Shown: positions 26,141 to 35,222 of the stretch, piece after piece
How positions within the stretch are numbered: the stretch's first letter is position 1
Layout of the letters: every line of letters starts with the position of its first letter
From: VFZN01 sp963709325
GTDB lineage: Bacteria > Acidobacteriota > Vicinamibacteria > Vicinamibacterales > UBA2999
DNA: 64,000 nucleotides
NCBI GenBank assembly: GCA_963709325.1
Contig: CAVPVV010000001.1
Coordinates: 558,001-622,000 of the forward strand
Reading direction: 5' to 3'
Position numbers and translations under genes: made by a program
The notes under the pieces: generated by a model
The model's input: only the letters and a program-made list of their open reading frames with translations
Databases searched by the model: none
Told to the model about the DNA's origin: nothing

Positions 26141-26695
26141 ATGCAATTGGCCCTGCGGTTTGCGTCCGACGAGCCGGCGCCGCGGTTCGTGCGGCACCGA
26201 CGCGCCCGCCGCTATATCCTGCGCGTGCTCGATGACGGATCGCTGCGGGTCACGGTACCGCGCTGGGGCTCGAAGCGCGCCGCGCTCCAGTTCGTTGCCG
26301 CCAGCGAGGCCTGGATCGAGGATCAGCGGGCGCGGCGTCGCTCGCGTCCGGCGCGCCACGCGGCCGACACGACCGCAGTGCGCCGCCGGGCCGAGGCCGA
26401 GCTGCCGGCCGAGTTGTGGCGCCTCGCCGCCACGCACGGGATCGATGTTCGCCGCGTCTCGGTTCGCAATCAGCGGTCGCGGTGGGGATCGTGCTCGCGG
26501 CGCGGCACCATCACGCTCAACTGGCGGCTCGTGCTGGTGCCCGACTTCGTCCGCGAGTACGTCATCCTGCACGAGCTGATGCACCGGCGCGAGCTCAATC
26601 ACTCACCCCGCTTCTGGCGGCTGGTCGCGGCTGTCTGCCCCCGCCTCGTCGAGGCCCGGCGCTGGCTTCGCACCGAGGGACAGGCGCTCTTTTGA
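26141..26695 (+). CDS. YgjP/WLM-type zinc metallopeptidase (DUF45)
   Basis: A 184-residue cytosolic protein with HELMH at 144-148 and a third zinc ligand at His154 (LNHSPRFW). RWGSC at 113-117 is the second hallmark of the YgjP/SprT-like DUF45 family. It is predicted to bind one zinc and hydrolyse peptides; its targets are unknown. The start at 26141 follows the GCACC array and gives the normal N-terminus. The next gene starts 11 bases later. Confidence 0.9.
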   Translation: MQLALRFASDEPAPRFVRHRRARRYILRVLDDGSLRVTVPRWGSKRAALQFVAASEAWIEDQRARRRSRPARHAADTTAVRRRAEAELPAELWRLAATHGIDVRRVSVRNQRSRWGSCSRRGTITLNWRLVLVPDFVREYVILHELMHRRELNHSPRFWRLVAAVCPRLVEARRWLRTEGQALF

Positions 26696-26706
26696 GGGAC
26701 GTTCCC

Positions 26707-27252
26707 ATGATGCGACTCTTCACCATCGTCGCGACCGCGGTGCTGCTGCTGGCAACGACGCGGCCCGCCGCGGCCCAGATCAGCCTCGGGCCGATCGTCG
26801 GCGCGGCCACGGCGCACATCGGCTCGGCGATCGGGACCGACGATCGCGGCTCGACCCTGTCCGTGGGCGGATCGGTGGCCGCGGTCGAATCGACGGGGTG
26901 GGGCGCCGAATTCGACGCGGGGTTCGCCAACAACGACGACGGGCGGACCGGTGGCCTCGATGCCCAAAGCTACATGCTGAACGTCATCGGGGTGTGGCCA
27001 AAAGGGCGGCTGCGTCCGTTCGGCACCTTTGGCGCCGGTGTGATTCACGCGCACACATGCGACAACGGCTGCGCCAACACCACCGCCTGGACCGACTGGG
27101 GCCTCTCCGGCGGCGGCGGGGCGTTCTTTTTCCTCAATGAGACGTTCGGCCTGCGCGGCGACGCACGATACTTCTCGACTGCGGGTCGCGAGAACGGCGT
27201 CGGCTTCTGGCGCATCACCATCGGCGCCACGTTCCTGTGGTCGGCCGACTGA
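26707..27252 (+). CDS. Small outer-membrane beta-barrel protein
   Basis: A 181-residue protein with a clear signal peptide (hydrophobic 4-20, AAAQ cleavage). Alternating polar/hydrophobic strands rich in Gly, Ala and aromatic residues follow (GWGAEFDAGFAN, LRPFGTFGAGVIHA), ending in TIGATFLWSAD. Two cysteines lie in a loop (HTCDNGCANT). It resembles OmpA/OprF-like small barrels but cannot be named. It overlaps the following GTG start by 16 bases. Confidence 0.72.
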   Translation: MMRLFTIVATAVLLLATTRPAAAQISLGPIVGAATAHIGSAIGTDDRGSTLSVGGSVAAVESTGWGAEFDAGFANNDDGRTGGLDAQSYMLNVIGVWPKGRLRPFGTFGAGVIHAHTCDNGCANTTAWTDWGLSGGGGAFFFLNETFGLRGDARYFSTAGRENGVGFWRITIGATFLWSAD

Positions 27253-27740
27253 TCGTTTCGACGCTGCTCGCGTGCACGTTGGGCGCGGCGGTTGATCCGG
27301 CTCCTCGAGTCCAGGATGCCCGCGAACCGTACGATGCATTGAGTGCGGCGCAGCGAGTGGTCTTGCCAGGCGTCGTCACGCGAGCGCGTGACGACTACAA
27401 CCAAGCGCCGGCGTCATTTCGGCAGGCGTTCGAGGTCATCACGACGCGGCTCTCGTCGCTGCTCCTCTGGGATCCAGAAAATGGCGAAGTGCTCGGCTCC
27501 GCGCTCGAGTTGATCGAGCAGGTCGAAATGCCCGCCGCGCAGCCGCCGTCGGAGACAGGGGCGATGCGGCTGTCGGTGACGCTGGCCTCCGGGGCCCGCG
27601 ACCGGCTGCGTCGCTCCCGCGAGTTCGCCCGCGCTGACGCGGCCGGCGACGTCGCGTTCGTGCATGGCGATCCGCCGCAGGTTCGTATCGAGTTGACCGG
27701 GCCGGCCTCGCACGCAGTCGTCGCCGTGATCCGGCGATGA
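27237..27740 (+). CDS. Secreted protein of unknown function
   Basis: A 167-residue frame with a GTG start inside the end of the barrel gene and an apparent signal peptide (GRLIVSTLLACTLGAAVDPA). The rest is a mixed helical protein (RAFEVITTRLSSLLLWDPENGEVLGSALELIEQV) with no family I recognise. Overlap with the upstream gene suggests coupling. The window also shows it divided from the next gene by about 120 bases with no array. Confidence 0.62.
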   Translation: MVGRLIVSTLLACTLGAAVDPAPRVQDAREPYDALSAAQRVVLPGVVTRARDDYNQAPASFRQAFEVITTRLSSLLLWDPENGEVLGSALELIEQVEMPAAQPPSETGAMRLSVTLASGARDRLRRSREFARADAAGDVAFVHGDPPQVRIELTGPASHAVVAVIRR

Positions 27741-27863
27741 ACTTCCGTGCACACCGCCGCGATTTGCACGGAAGTTCGCCGTCGCCCGCGCCGGCGCTCG
27801 CTTTGGGATTGCCTCGGCCGCTGCCGCCCGGCATCCTATAGTCCCCCGCCAGCTCGATCGCTC

Positions 27864-28865
27864 ATGAACGAAACGCAGCCCAGACTCTCGATTCTGATCG
27901 CGCACCATGATGCCGCCGTCGGCGGACGCCTCTGCAGCCTGTTGTTCGAAGCCGGTCACGCGCCGCAGCTGGTTGGCAACCGCGACGCCGCGCTCGAGCG
28001 GGCTCGCCTCCTCAATCCCGATGTTCTGCTGGTGAGCCTCGACGTCGCGGGCCGCGACGATTTCGCCCTGTGCCGAGACTGGCACGGGGATCGGCAGACC
28101 AGGCTGACGCCGCTCGTGCTGGTCAGCGAGTCGGCGGATCGCGAGCGCCGCCTGAAAGCGCTCGAGGCCGGCGCCGACGACTTCGTCACGCTGCCGGCCG
28201 ATCGCGCCGAGCTGCTGGCCCGCGTACGCTCGTTGGCCCGCATCAAACGGCACATCGACGAGATGGATTCGGCTTCGGCCATCATCAGCACGCTGGCCGT
28301 GATGGTGGAGACGCGCGACGGTCATTCCGAGGGCCATTGCCATCGGATGGCGCACTACGCGACGGCGTTGGGGCGGGCGATTGGGCTCGGCGAGACGGAT
28401 CTGCAATCGCTCTACCGCGGTGGGTTCCTGCACGACATCGGGATGATGGCCATCCCAGACTCGCTCCTTCGCACCCCAGGTCCTCTGAGGCCGGAAGACT
28501 ACGAGCTGATCCGCTCCCACACCGTCGTCGGCGACGAGCTGTGCGGCCGGCTCCGATCGCTGCAGACAATTCGGCCCATCGTCCGCAGCCATCATGAGCG
28601 CCAAGACGGGTCGGGTTACCCGGATGGATTGAAAGGCGAGGAGGTGCCGCTCCTTGCGCAAATCATCGGCATGGTTGACGCGTTCGACGCCATTACCTCC
28701 AGGCGCGCCTACAGCCAGCAGCAGCCCACCGCCATCGCGGTGACCGTGCTCCAGCGACAAGTCGAGCTCGGCTGGCGCCGCGCCGACCTGGTCGCCGCAT
28801 TCAGCGACGTGGTGGAGCAGGGCAAGCTGGACGGTTTGCTCTTCGAGACCACCCACGCGTCGTGA
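27864..28865 (+). CDS. HD-GYP domain protein with a degenerate receiver domain
   Basis: A 333-residue protein. Residues 7-127 form a response-regulator receiver and 138-333 an HD-GYP phosphodiesterase of the type that degrades cyclic di-GMP. His190-Asp191 (FLHDIGMMAIPD), His243-His244-Glu245 and DGSGYP at 248-253 are intact, so the catalytic domain should be active. The receiver keeps Asp60 but the usual acidic pair is His-His-Asp (14-16), and the conserved Lys of the KP motif is replaced (TLPA at 113-116). Phosphorylation may therefore be weak or absent. The start is at 27864, and no kinase is adjacent. Confidence 0.86.
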   Translation: MNETQPRLSILIAHHDAAVGGRLCSLLFEAGHAPQLVGNRDAALERARLLNPDVLLVSLDVAGRDDFALCRDWHGDRQTRLTPLVLVSESADRERRLKALEAGADDFVTLPADRAELLARVRSLARIKRHIDEMDSASAIISTLAVMVETRDGHSEGHCHRMAHYATALGRAIGLGETDLQSLYRGGFLHDIGMMAIPDSLLRTPGPLRPEDYELIRSHTVVGDELCGRLRSLQTIRPIVRSHHERQDGSGYPDGLKGEEVPLLAQIIGMVDAFDAITSRRAYSQQQPTAIAVTVLQRQVELGWRRADLVAAFSDVVEQGKLDGLLFETTHAS

Positions 28866-28932
28866 ACAGCGCCCTGGGAGGGATGGACGGCCGCTAATCA
28901 GGTGCGAGCGGCTTTACGCCTTTTATTCCTGC

Positions 28933-29397
28933 GTGAGCGTCGGGTCCCGCCCGCGTGACGGGCAGCGAAGTCCATGTGGCGAAACCTTCGTTGACGTGCA
29001 GGTCTCGGGCGGCCGCACCATCAGGCTCGTCCTCCCTCGCGACGCCACCGTCGGTGCCGAGACAGCACCCGAACGGACTACCGTCGTCGGCGAGGTTCCA
29101 GGCACCGCGATCGTGCTGACCGATACCTATTCCTCGCTGGCTGGAGGGATGTCGTATTGCCAGGCCGGCGAGGAGCAGTTTCTTCGCGTGGTGCCGCTTG
29201 CGCAGGGAGCCCCTTACGAGCTTGCCACGATCAAGCTCGCAAGCTGTCGCGAGAACCTGGAGCTTGCCGATCCCGGCGTCGATTGGATTGCACCCTCGCA
29301 GACCGTGCGCATCCACTGGCTGTCGGGGCCTGACGGCACGCCCGAAGTGCGCGACGTGGTGATCGGCGCCGACGGGCGAGTGCAGCGCCGGCCCTGA
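28933..29397 (+). CDS. Hypothetical protein, possibly beta-rich
   Basis: A 154-residue frame with a GTG start. It has no signal peptide from this start; a secreted form beginning elsewhere is possible. TFVDVQVSGGRTIRLVLPRD, GTAIVLTDTYSSLAGG and TVRIHWLSGPDGTPEVRDVVIG suggest a beta-sandwich-like protein. Two cysteines lie near 75 and 104. I do not recognise it. The 67 bases before it show no obvious promoter. Confidence 0.55.
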   Translation: MSVGSRPRDGQRSPCGETFVDVQVSGGRTIRLVLPRDATVGAETAPERTTVVGEVPGTAIVLTDTYSSLAGGMSYCQAGEEQFLRVVPLAQGAPYELATIKLASCRENLELADPGVDWIAPSQTVRIHWLSGPDGTPEVRDVVIGADGRVQRRP

Positions 29398-29449
29398 GGT
29401 CCGGCGGCTTCCACTCGCGCGCCAACGCGCGCCTCTGGCGACGAAACTG

Positions 29450-29479
29450 TTGATTACGTGCGGCTTACGGCGTTATAGT
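29450..29479 (+). promoter_or_regulatory. Sigma-70-type promoter
   Basis: TTGATT at 29450-29455 and TATAGT at 29474-29479 are spaced by 18 bases. They lie 119 bases before the GTG start of the barrel gene at 29598. The leader is long and contains GTGCA repeats around 29480-29500. Confidence 0.6.
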
Positions 29480-29597
29480 GCAATTCCGTGCACTGTCACA
29501 GGGTCAGCGTCGAGATGCCCGTTTGGGCATCACCCCCACCCGACCGCTCGCCCCCGCGTCCCAGCTCCCCCTTCGCCGCCCGGCAAGGAGTGTGTAG

Positions 29598-30335
29598 GTG
29601 AACAGCTATCGTTCCGGACTGATGGCCGCCGCGGTGGCGTGCTTCCTGGCGCCCGCCTCCGCGCGGGCTCAAGGGATGGAGGGCGCCCGCTCGGTGACTC
29701 TCGCCGTGGGCACCGGCCTCGCGCTGAGCGGCACGGTCATCAACGAAGAAACCGGGCGCATCAACGGCACGCCGACGGTGTTCGTCGAGCAGGGTTACGG
29801 CAATCATTTCAGCGACGCGTTGCGCGTCCGGGTGATGGGCAACTTCGGTCTTGACTACAACAAGGAGGCGTTCGCCACGTTCGCCTACAACAAGATGAAC
29901 GCGACCGAGCGCGTGACTGGATCGACTGGCGGCTATCCGCTCTACACACGGTTCGGCAACACCTCAGCGCTCGATATCGAAGGCGGGCTCCGCTACTACT
30001 TCCGTCCCGAGGGTCTGACGAAAACCTACGTCGCTGGCGTGGCCGGCCTGCGGTTTGCGGAGGATGTTGGCGCAACGATTCGCGTTCTCGAACTCGGCCT
30101 GACCCTGACCGACCTGAAGTACTGGGAGAGCTCGACGATGTTCCTCGTCGGCGCCGATACCGGAGTCAGCCACGACCTCTCCGATACCATCGCGATTGGC
30201 GCCGAAATTGGCCTCCGATATCAACCGAAGCCGAGCCCTGCGCCGATTCTCGAAGGAACGGGACTCGAGAACATCAACGACACCGGCAGCCGGTGGTCCC
30301 TGCCAATCAGCGCGTTCCTGACATTGAGGTTCTGA
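29598..30335 (+). CDS. Outer-membrane beta-barrel protein
   Basis: A 245-residue protein with a signal peptide (GLMAAAVACFLAPASARAQG). The mature part consists of amphipathic strands with turns (LRVRVMGNFGLDYNKEAFATFAYN, AIGAEIGLRYQPK) and ends in phenylalanine (SAFLTLRF), the usual signal for BAM insertion. AAGGAG precedes the GTG start by about 9 bases. The stop overlaps the start of the HEAT-repeat gene, so the two are coupled. The transport or structural role is not clear. Confidence 0.78.
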   Translation: MNSYRSGLMAAAVACFLAPASARAQGMEGARSVTLAVGTGLALSGTVINEETGRINGTPTVFVEQGYGNHFSDALRVRVMGNFGLDYNKEAFATFAYNKMNATERVTGSTGGYPLYTRFGNTSALDIEGGLRYYFRPEGLTKTYVAGVAGLRFAEDVGATIRVLELGLTLTDLKYWESSTMFLVGADTGVSHDLSDTIAIGAEIGLRYQPKPSPAPILEGTGLENINDTGSRWSLPISAFLTLRF

Positions 30336-31612
30336 TGCATACCTCGACATCCACGTGGCTGGCGCTTCGCCAGACGAGAACAGCATGCGCGGCGGGTCTA
30401 CTGGTCGCGACGGCGCTCCTGTCGCCGGGCGCGGCGGCAACGGGCGCCGGACAGGTACCCGCCGACGCGGTCACGTTTCGACAGCTGAGCGCTGACGTGA
30501 ACAGCGCCGAACCGAAGGTACGCCGGGCGGCCCTGAAGACCCTCGCGACGATGGGGCCGGAGGCCCTCGATCCGATCAGCCTGCTGGTGGCGGATCCGAT
30601 GCGGGACATCCGTCACGACGCCATCCAGGCGGTGGTCGGGATCTATGTCGAGCCGCCGCCGAAGCGCCGGGTCTCGTCCCCTGAAGAGGCCTTCGAGTGG
30701 TCGCCGTATCTCACCACGCCGTGGGCAGTGCCTTCGGTGCTGACGACCAATCTCGTCCGCGCGCTCGCCGACGACTGGCCTTCGGAGCGGCGAGATGCCG
30801 CCTACGCGCTCGGCGTCGTATTGTCGCCGCCGATCGACGCTCGCGTCGCTGACGAACTGACCTACTCGTTGTCCGATCCCGCGAGCGAGGTACGGCTGGC
30901 CGCGGTTCGCGTGCTCGGGCGACTGCAGGCTGCGAAGGCCGGCGACCAGCTGATTGGCCGCATCGTGGATTCGGACCTCGCCGTGAGGCTGGCGGCGATG
31001 CGAGCGGTGGGCGAGATCCGCGAGGCCCGTGCGCTGGTCGCGCTGCGTCAGCAAATCGACTACTACGGGTCGGCCACTGCCGGCCGGGCGGCGCTCGATG
31101 CGTTGGCCCGCATCGCGCACCCCTCAACAGCGGGATTGATCGAGCAGGAGCGGTTCTCACACAACGGAGAAAACCGCCGAATTGCCTATGAGGGGATCGC
31201 TCGGCTCGGCGGCGTCCGCGACGCCGATGCGTCGTCGGTGGAGCAGAAGCTCACCGAAGAACGGGACAACGAAGTGCGCCTGGCGATGGCATTTGCGCTT
31301 GCCGCGGCGGGCCGCCCGTACGTCGAGCGTGTGGTGCAGGCCGTCGCCGATCCGCCACTCGCAGATCAGGCGATGGGATACCTCGTCGAACTCGGCCGGA
31401 TCCAGCCCGATGCGCTCGTGCCGCACCTGCAGGATCGCGATCCGGTCATCCGCGCGCGCGTCGCGACCGCGACCGGGCTCGTCGGCGGTCAGATGGCGGA
31501 GTCCGAGCTGACCCGGCTGACGACCGATGGCGACCCGACGGTGCGTCGAGCCGCCGAAGCTGCCATTCTGCGTCTGCGGACGGTCAGCAAGAAACCGGGG
31601 ACGGCACGTTAG
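30335..31612 (+). CDS. Secreted HEAT-repeat protein
   Basis: A 425-residue protein with a long N-terminal region and signal peptide (CAAGLLVATALLSPGAAATGA, 18-38). It is built of helical repeats of about 30 residues with the HEAT pattern, such as PKVRRAALKTLATMGPEAL, SEVRLAAVRVLGRLQAAKAG and PTVRRAAEAAILRLRTV. Such repeats form curved scaffolds for protein binding. Its ATG overlaps the stop of the outer-membrane barrel gene (TGATG), so it may be a periplasmic partner of that barrel. No enzymatic motif is visible. Confidence 0.82.
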   Translation: MHTSTSTWLALRQTRTACAAGLLVATALLSPGAAATGAGQVPADAVTFRQLSADVNSAEPKVRRAALKTLATMGPEALDPISLLVADPMRDIRHDAIQAVVGIYVEPPPKRRVSSPEEAFEWSPYLTTPWAVPSVLTTNLVRALADDWPSERRDAAYALGVVLSPPIDARVADELTYSLSDPASEVRLAAVRVLGRLQAAKAGDQLIGRIVDSDLAVRLAAMRAVGEIREARALVALRQQIDYYGSATAGRAALDALARIAHPSTAGLIEQERFSHNGENRRIAYEGIARLGGVRDADASSVEQKLTEERDNEVRLAMAFALAAAGRPYVERVVQAVADPPLADQAMGYLVELGRIQPDALVPHLQDRDPVIRARVATATGLVGGQMAESELTRLTTDGDPTVRRAAEAAILRLRTVSKKPGTAR

Positions 31613-31693
31613 GCGGGTCGGTGGCTCTCGATTTCGCACTGCTGAGTGGATCGAGCAGTTCGATTCCCAGCGTGTCGCGCCCGCGATCACTCG

Positions 31694-31781
31694 TGGTGCC
31701 GGAGGAGGGGGTCGAACCCACACACTCGCAAGGAGTACGGGATTTTGAGTCCCGCGCGTCTGCCAGTTCCGCCACTCCGGC
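31694..31781 (-). tRNA. tRNA-Leu (anticodon CAA)
   Basis: Read on the minus strand, GCCGGAG and CTCCGGC close the acceptor stem, and the gene encodes the terminal CCA (31694-31696). The D arm, a CGGGA/TCCCG anticodon stem with loop CTCAAAA, a long class II variable arm and the T arm GGGTTCGACCC are all present. The anticodon in the loop is CAA, which reads UUG leucine codons. Length and variable arm fit leucine. It stands between the HEAT-repeat gene and a HerA-like ATPase gene. Confidence 0.97.
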
Positions 31782-31822
31782 CCGAAGGTGTTCTCTCGAT
31801 TATACGGGGTTCGCGCCAGCGG

Positions 31823-34250
31823 CTACGGCCGCCACAGGAGCCCGACCATCTGCACCGACACGCCGCCGCGTTTCGGTTTGACCACGACACGCTGAAGGTC
31901 CTCTGCAGCGGGGTCCCACTCGGCCTGCACCGCGGCGAGTTCCGACTCGAGCGCCCCCTGCACGTCGGCGAGCTGCTGTTCCAGCACGCCGACCGTTGAC
32001 GTCGCCCGCGTGACATCGGCCGACTCGCGGGTCACGCGTCCCATGCTGCGCGCCGCCGTCGCGACGCGGCCGATGTTCGCCGCGCTGATCGACTTCCGCC
32101 CGAGCAGCGCGCCCAGCACTGAGGTGCCGAAGGAGACCGCGGCGGTCATCTTCGACTCCGTCGCCTGCTGCGACTCCCGATCCACGGCCTGCTGCGCGCG
32201 ACGCAGCTTGTCTTCGGCCGTTCTGATCTTCGCCGCGTGCTTCTCGCGCACCCGCGCGAGCGCCGCGTCACGCCCCTCGCGCATCGTCTGTTGCAGCCGG
32301 ATCCGGAAATCGCGTTCGGATTCGTCAGGGGCGGAGCCGAGGCCGGCCCGCGCGCTGCGGAGCACCTCGATCGACTGCGACTGCGCGCTCCACCGCGCGA
32401 AGTCCTTTTCCCACGTCGTGTAGCTGCGCGGCCGGGTGGCCGCGGCCGGCAGCGGTGAAAACCCGGTCCCGGCCGGCGGCCTGGTCGCAAGATCGTCCAC
32501 CTGGAAGTCAGCGGGTTCGGCATGGTCCCAGTCCACGGCAACCGCGCCATCGTTGATTGGCGTCACCAGCGTGACGGTGCGGGTCTCGTCGATCCCCAGC
32601 TTCGTGTCGCTATAGGTGATGCGCGCGACCCCCATCAGCGTGGGCGAGAGCTGGTCACCGTCCTGCGCGGGCGCGAAGAACTGGTGGATCGCGGGATCCA
32701 AAACCGGTGCGGCTTGTGCGGCAGCTGCCACCTGCGCGAGAGGTGCGGGCGCGGCCGGTGCCACAGGTGCGGCAGGCGCGGACCTGTCGCGCCGAAGCTC
32801 ATCGCCAGAGCCGGGACCCGAAGCGGATGCGGCCGTTGAGCCCGCCGAACCGCACAAGCGCCTGATCTCGTCGCGGCCCATCGGGCCGCGGAGGTACGAC
32901 AGCGTCCACCGGGTCTCGAAGACCGCCGGACGCTTCTCGTGGACGTTGTGGAGCAGGAAGATCCGCTTGCCGAGCGATGAGAGCAGCTGGTCGAGCGCTC
33001 CACGATCGAAACCCTCGCCGGAGCTTGCCGCAACACCCTCCAGCCCATCGAGCACGCGCGCCTTGTCGCGTTCGGTCTGGAGCCGGCCGAGCATCCAGGT
33101 GCCGCAGTTGGAGAGCGCTTTGTAATCCAGGTCGACCGGGTTCTGCGTGGCCAGGGTCAGGCCGATCCCGAACGCCCGCGCCTGCTTGAGCAGCTTCAAA
33201 AGCGGCGCCTTTGACGGCGGATTCGCGACCGGCGGGAGGTAGCCGAAGATCTCGTCGAAGTAGACCAGCGCCCGGAGGCTCGACGTGCCGCGCTGCGCCC
33301 GCATCCACGTCACCAGCTGGTTGAGCAGCAGCGACACGAAGAACATGCGCTCGTTGTCGTCGAGGTGAGCAATGGAAATCACCGCTACGCGAGGATTTCC
33401 GCTCGAGGTGTAGAGCAGCGAGCCGATATCGAGGGGGTCGCCCTGGAGCCACGCGCCGAAGCTCGGCGCGGCCAGAATCTGGTTGAGTTGCATTGCCAGC
33501 GCAAAGCGATCTTTGGACGGGAAGAAGGTCTCGAGCTCCATCACGCCGACCTTCGGCAATTGGCGGCTGCTGCACGGCCGCGATCAGGCCGGCGAGATCG
33601 AGATCGCGGCCCTGGCGCCAGGCCTCGGCGAAGAGCGTCGAGACGAGAATGTGCTCGCGGCTGCGCAGAGGCTCGGCATCCACGCCGGCCAGCGTCAGCA
33701 CGCTGGTCGCCGCGGCGCTGACGCGATCGCCGAGCAGGTCCGGATCCTCCCGCACTTCGCGCGGCGGGGCGGCAAACGAATTCAGAATCGAGATCGGCCG
33801 GCCGGTCGTGCTGCCCGGCGTGTAGAGCATGAAATCGGCGGCCGCTTTGAGGCGGGCTATACGAGCGCCGTCCTGTCCCCAGTCCTGGAGGCCCTTGCTC
33901 CAGCGCGCCGCCTCGGCGGCTCCGAATTGCGCGGGGGTCTTCCCGGCGCTCTTGGCCTCGTCCTCGTTGACCCACGGCGTGAACTCATCCGCGGAAAGGT
34001 TGGGAAACGTCAGCAGCAGGTTGGCGAGGTCGCCTTTCGGATCCACCGCGAGCACCGGGATGCCGTCGATCGCGGCCTCCTCGATCAGCCCGATGCCCAG
34101 GCCGGTCTTGCCGCTGCCGGTCATGCCGACGATGACGGCATGCGTGACCAGGTCCGACGAGTCGTATAGAAGAGGTGACCCGGAGCGGGTCTTGGTGGCC
34201 GGGTCGATTTGCTGTCCGAGATAGAAGAGGCCGAGCTTTTCGTAGTCCAT
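31823..34250 (-). CDS. HerA-like/DUF853 P-loop ATPase, one frameshift
   Basis: About 808 residues when joined. Walker A is GMTGSGKT at 42-49 (from ATG 34250), and the C-terminal half has Walker B LRALVYFDEIFGYLPP. The arginine-finger segment is around NCGTWMLGRLQTERDKARVL. HerA/FtsK-type motors move DNA; DUF853 proteins are poorly characterised. The last 250 residues are a basic coiled-coil helix (REKHAAKIRTAEDKLRRAQQ) with a proline/alanine linker. The frame breaks near 33560; removing one G there joins IAAVQQPPI to PKVGVMELE. The 5' side carries an unusual word array at 34324-34372. Confidence 0.82.
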
Positions 34251-34323
34251 ACAGGGGGGGAAACAGGAGTCGGCTCATCGTCTCGCTGGCGCGGCGCGAG
34301 CGCAAGCGCAATCCCTGCTTCGA

Positions 34324-34372
34324 TCCCAAGTCTCCAGTTCCAAGCCTCAGCCAAGCCCAGGCCCCAGCCCCT
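34324..34372. repeat. CCAAG/CCAGC word array
   Basis: CCAAGTCT, CCAGTT, CCAAGCCT, CAGC, CCAAGCC and CCAGGCCCCAGCC occur one after another between two minus-strand genes. The words are less regular than in the 7-base arrays, and unit length varies from 6 to 8. Confidence 0.6.
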
Positions 34373-34396
34373 CCCCGCTAAAGCTACGGCGGGAAG

Positions 34397-35026
34397 CTAC
34401 TGTCGGACCCTCCCGTCCGTCGTCCAACGGTAGATCGTGCGGGTGCGGCCTTCCTTGTCCTGGAACGTGTCGATCTTCTCGGCCTCCCAATCGCCCATCG
34501 CGAAGTTGTGGGCGACGATGCGGGTGCCGGGTTTCAGCTGGCGGGTCAGAATCGGCCGCAGTTTGAGGTTCGAGGAAGACAGTAAGTACAACGTCACGAC
34601 CGTCGCCTGGCTCAGGTCGGTGGTCATCGCATCCTCGAGCTTGAAAGTGACCAGGTGGCTCACACCGGCGGCCTTGGCGTTCGCGTTGGCCTCGGCAATG
34701 CGCTGCGGGTCGATATCGACGCCGATGCCCTTCGCGCCGTAGGTTTTGGCGGCGGAGATTGGGATGCGGCCATCGCCACAGCCCAGGTCCAGGACCACAT
34801 CGGACTTCGTCACGCCGGCAAGTTTGAGCATGCGATCCACGACATCCTGCGGCGTCGGGACGTACGGCGCCAGTTGTGGCGCGTCCGGGCGCTTCTGGCC
34901 CGGCGGTGGAGTTCCCGGCTGGGCTTGAAGCGCGGCACTTGTGTTGATTGCGGCTGAGTCAGCCCTTGGATCTGAGCCCGACAGTATCAAGGCGAGCATC
35001 AGCAGGAGCGCGGCGCGGCGGGTCAT
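34397..35026 (-). CDS. Exported class I SAM-dependent methyltransferase
   Basis: A 209-residue protein. An N-terminal signal-like segment (RRAALLLMLALILSG) precedes a Rossmann methyltransferase fold. VLDLGCGDGRIPI at about 83-95 is the SAM-binding motif, and GVDIDPQRIAEANANAKAAGV is the second strand-loop. The substrate region VTLYLLSSSN replaces the usual NPPY. A cell-envelope substrate is possible, but SAM outside the cytoplasm is unusual, so the leader may be a membrane anchor. The gene is divergent from carD by 196 bases. Confidence 0.8.
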   Translation of the reverse strand: MTRRAALLLMLALILSGSDPRADSAAINTSAALQAQPGTPPPGQKRPDAPQLAPYVPTPQDVVDRMLKLAGVTKSDVVLDLGCGDGRIPISAAKTYGAKGIGVDIDPQRIAEANANAKAAGVSHLVTFKLEDAMTTDLSQATVVTLYLLSSSNLKLRPILTRQLKPGTRIVAHNFAMGDWEAEKIDTFQDKEGRTRTIYRWTTDGRVRQ

Positions 35027-35133
35027 ATCGTGCAGTTTACAGCGGTGCCAGGACGCTAACCGCAGGCCAATTCAGGGGTTAGTCCAACGGTGCGGGGAAG
35101 AGCCAGAAACCCTTGTTTTTCTGAGCATTTCCG

Positions 35134-35162
35134 TTGATTTTCGGGGGTGACTGGGCTATACT
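35134..35162 (+). promoter_or_regulatory. Sigma-70 promoter of carD
   Basis: TTGATT at 35134-35139 and TATACT at 35157-35162 are separated by exactly 17 bases. They lie 60 bases before the GTG start of carD. This is one of the clearest promoters in the window. Confidence 0.75.
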
Positions 35163-35222
35163 TGGAACACCTTTTGGGGCACGCCGTTCCCACCTAATTC
35201 ACGCGTCGAAACGAGGGCTCAC

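Noticed and set aside
31694..31781. tRNA-Leu as an integration site of a genomic island
   Set aside because: There is no integrase, no direct repeat of the tRNA end and the neighbours look like ordinary chromosomal genes.
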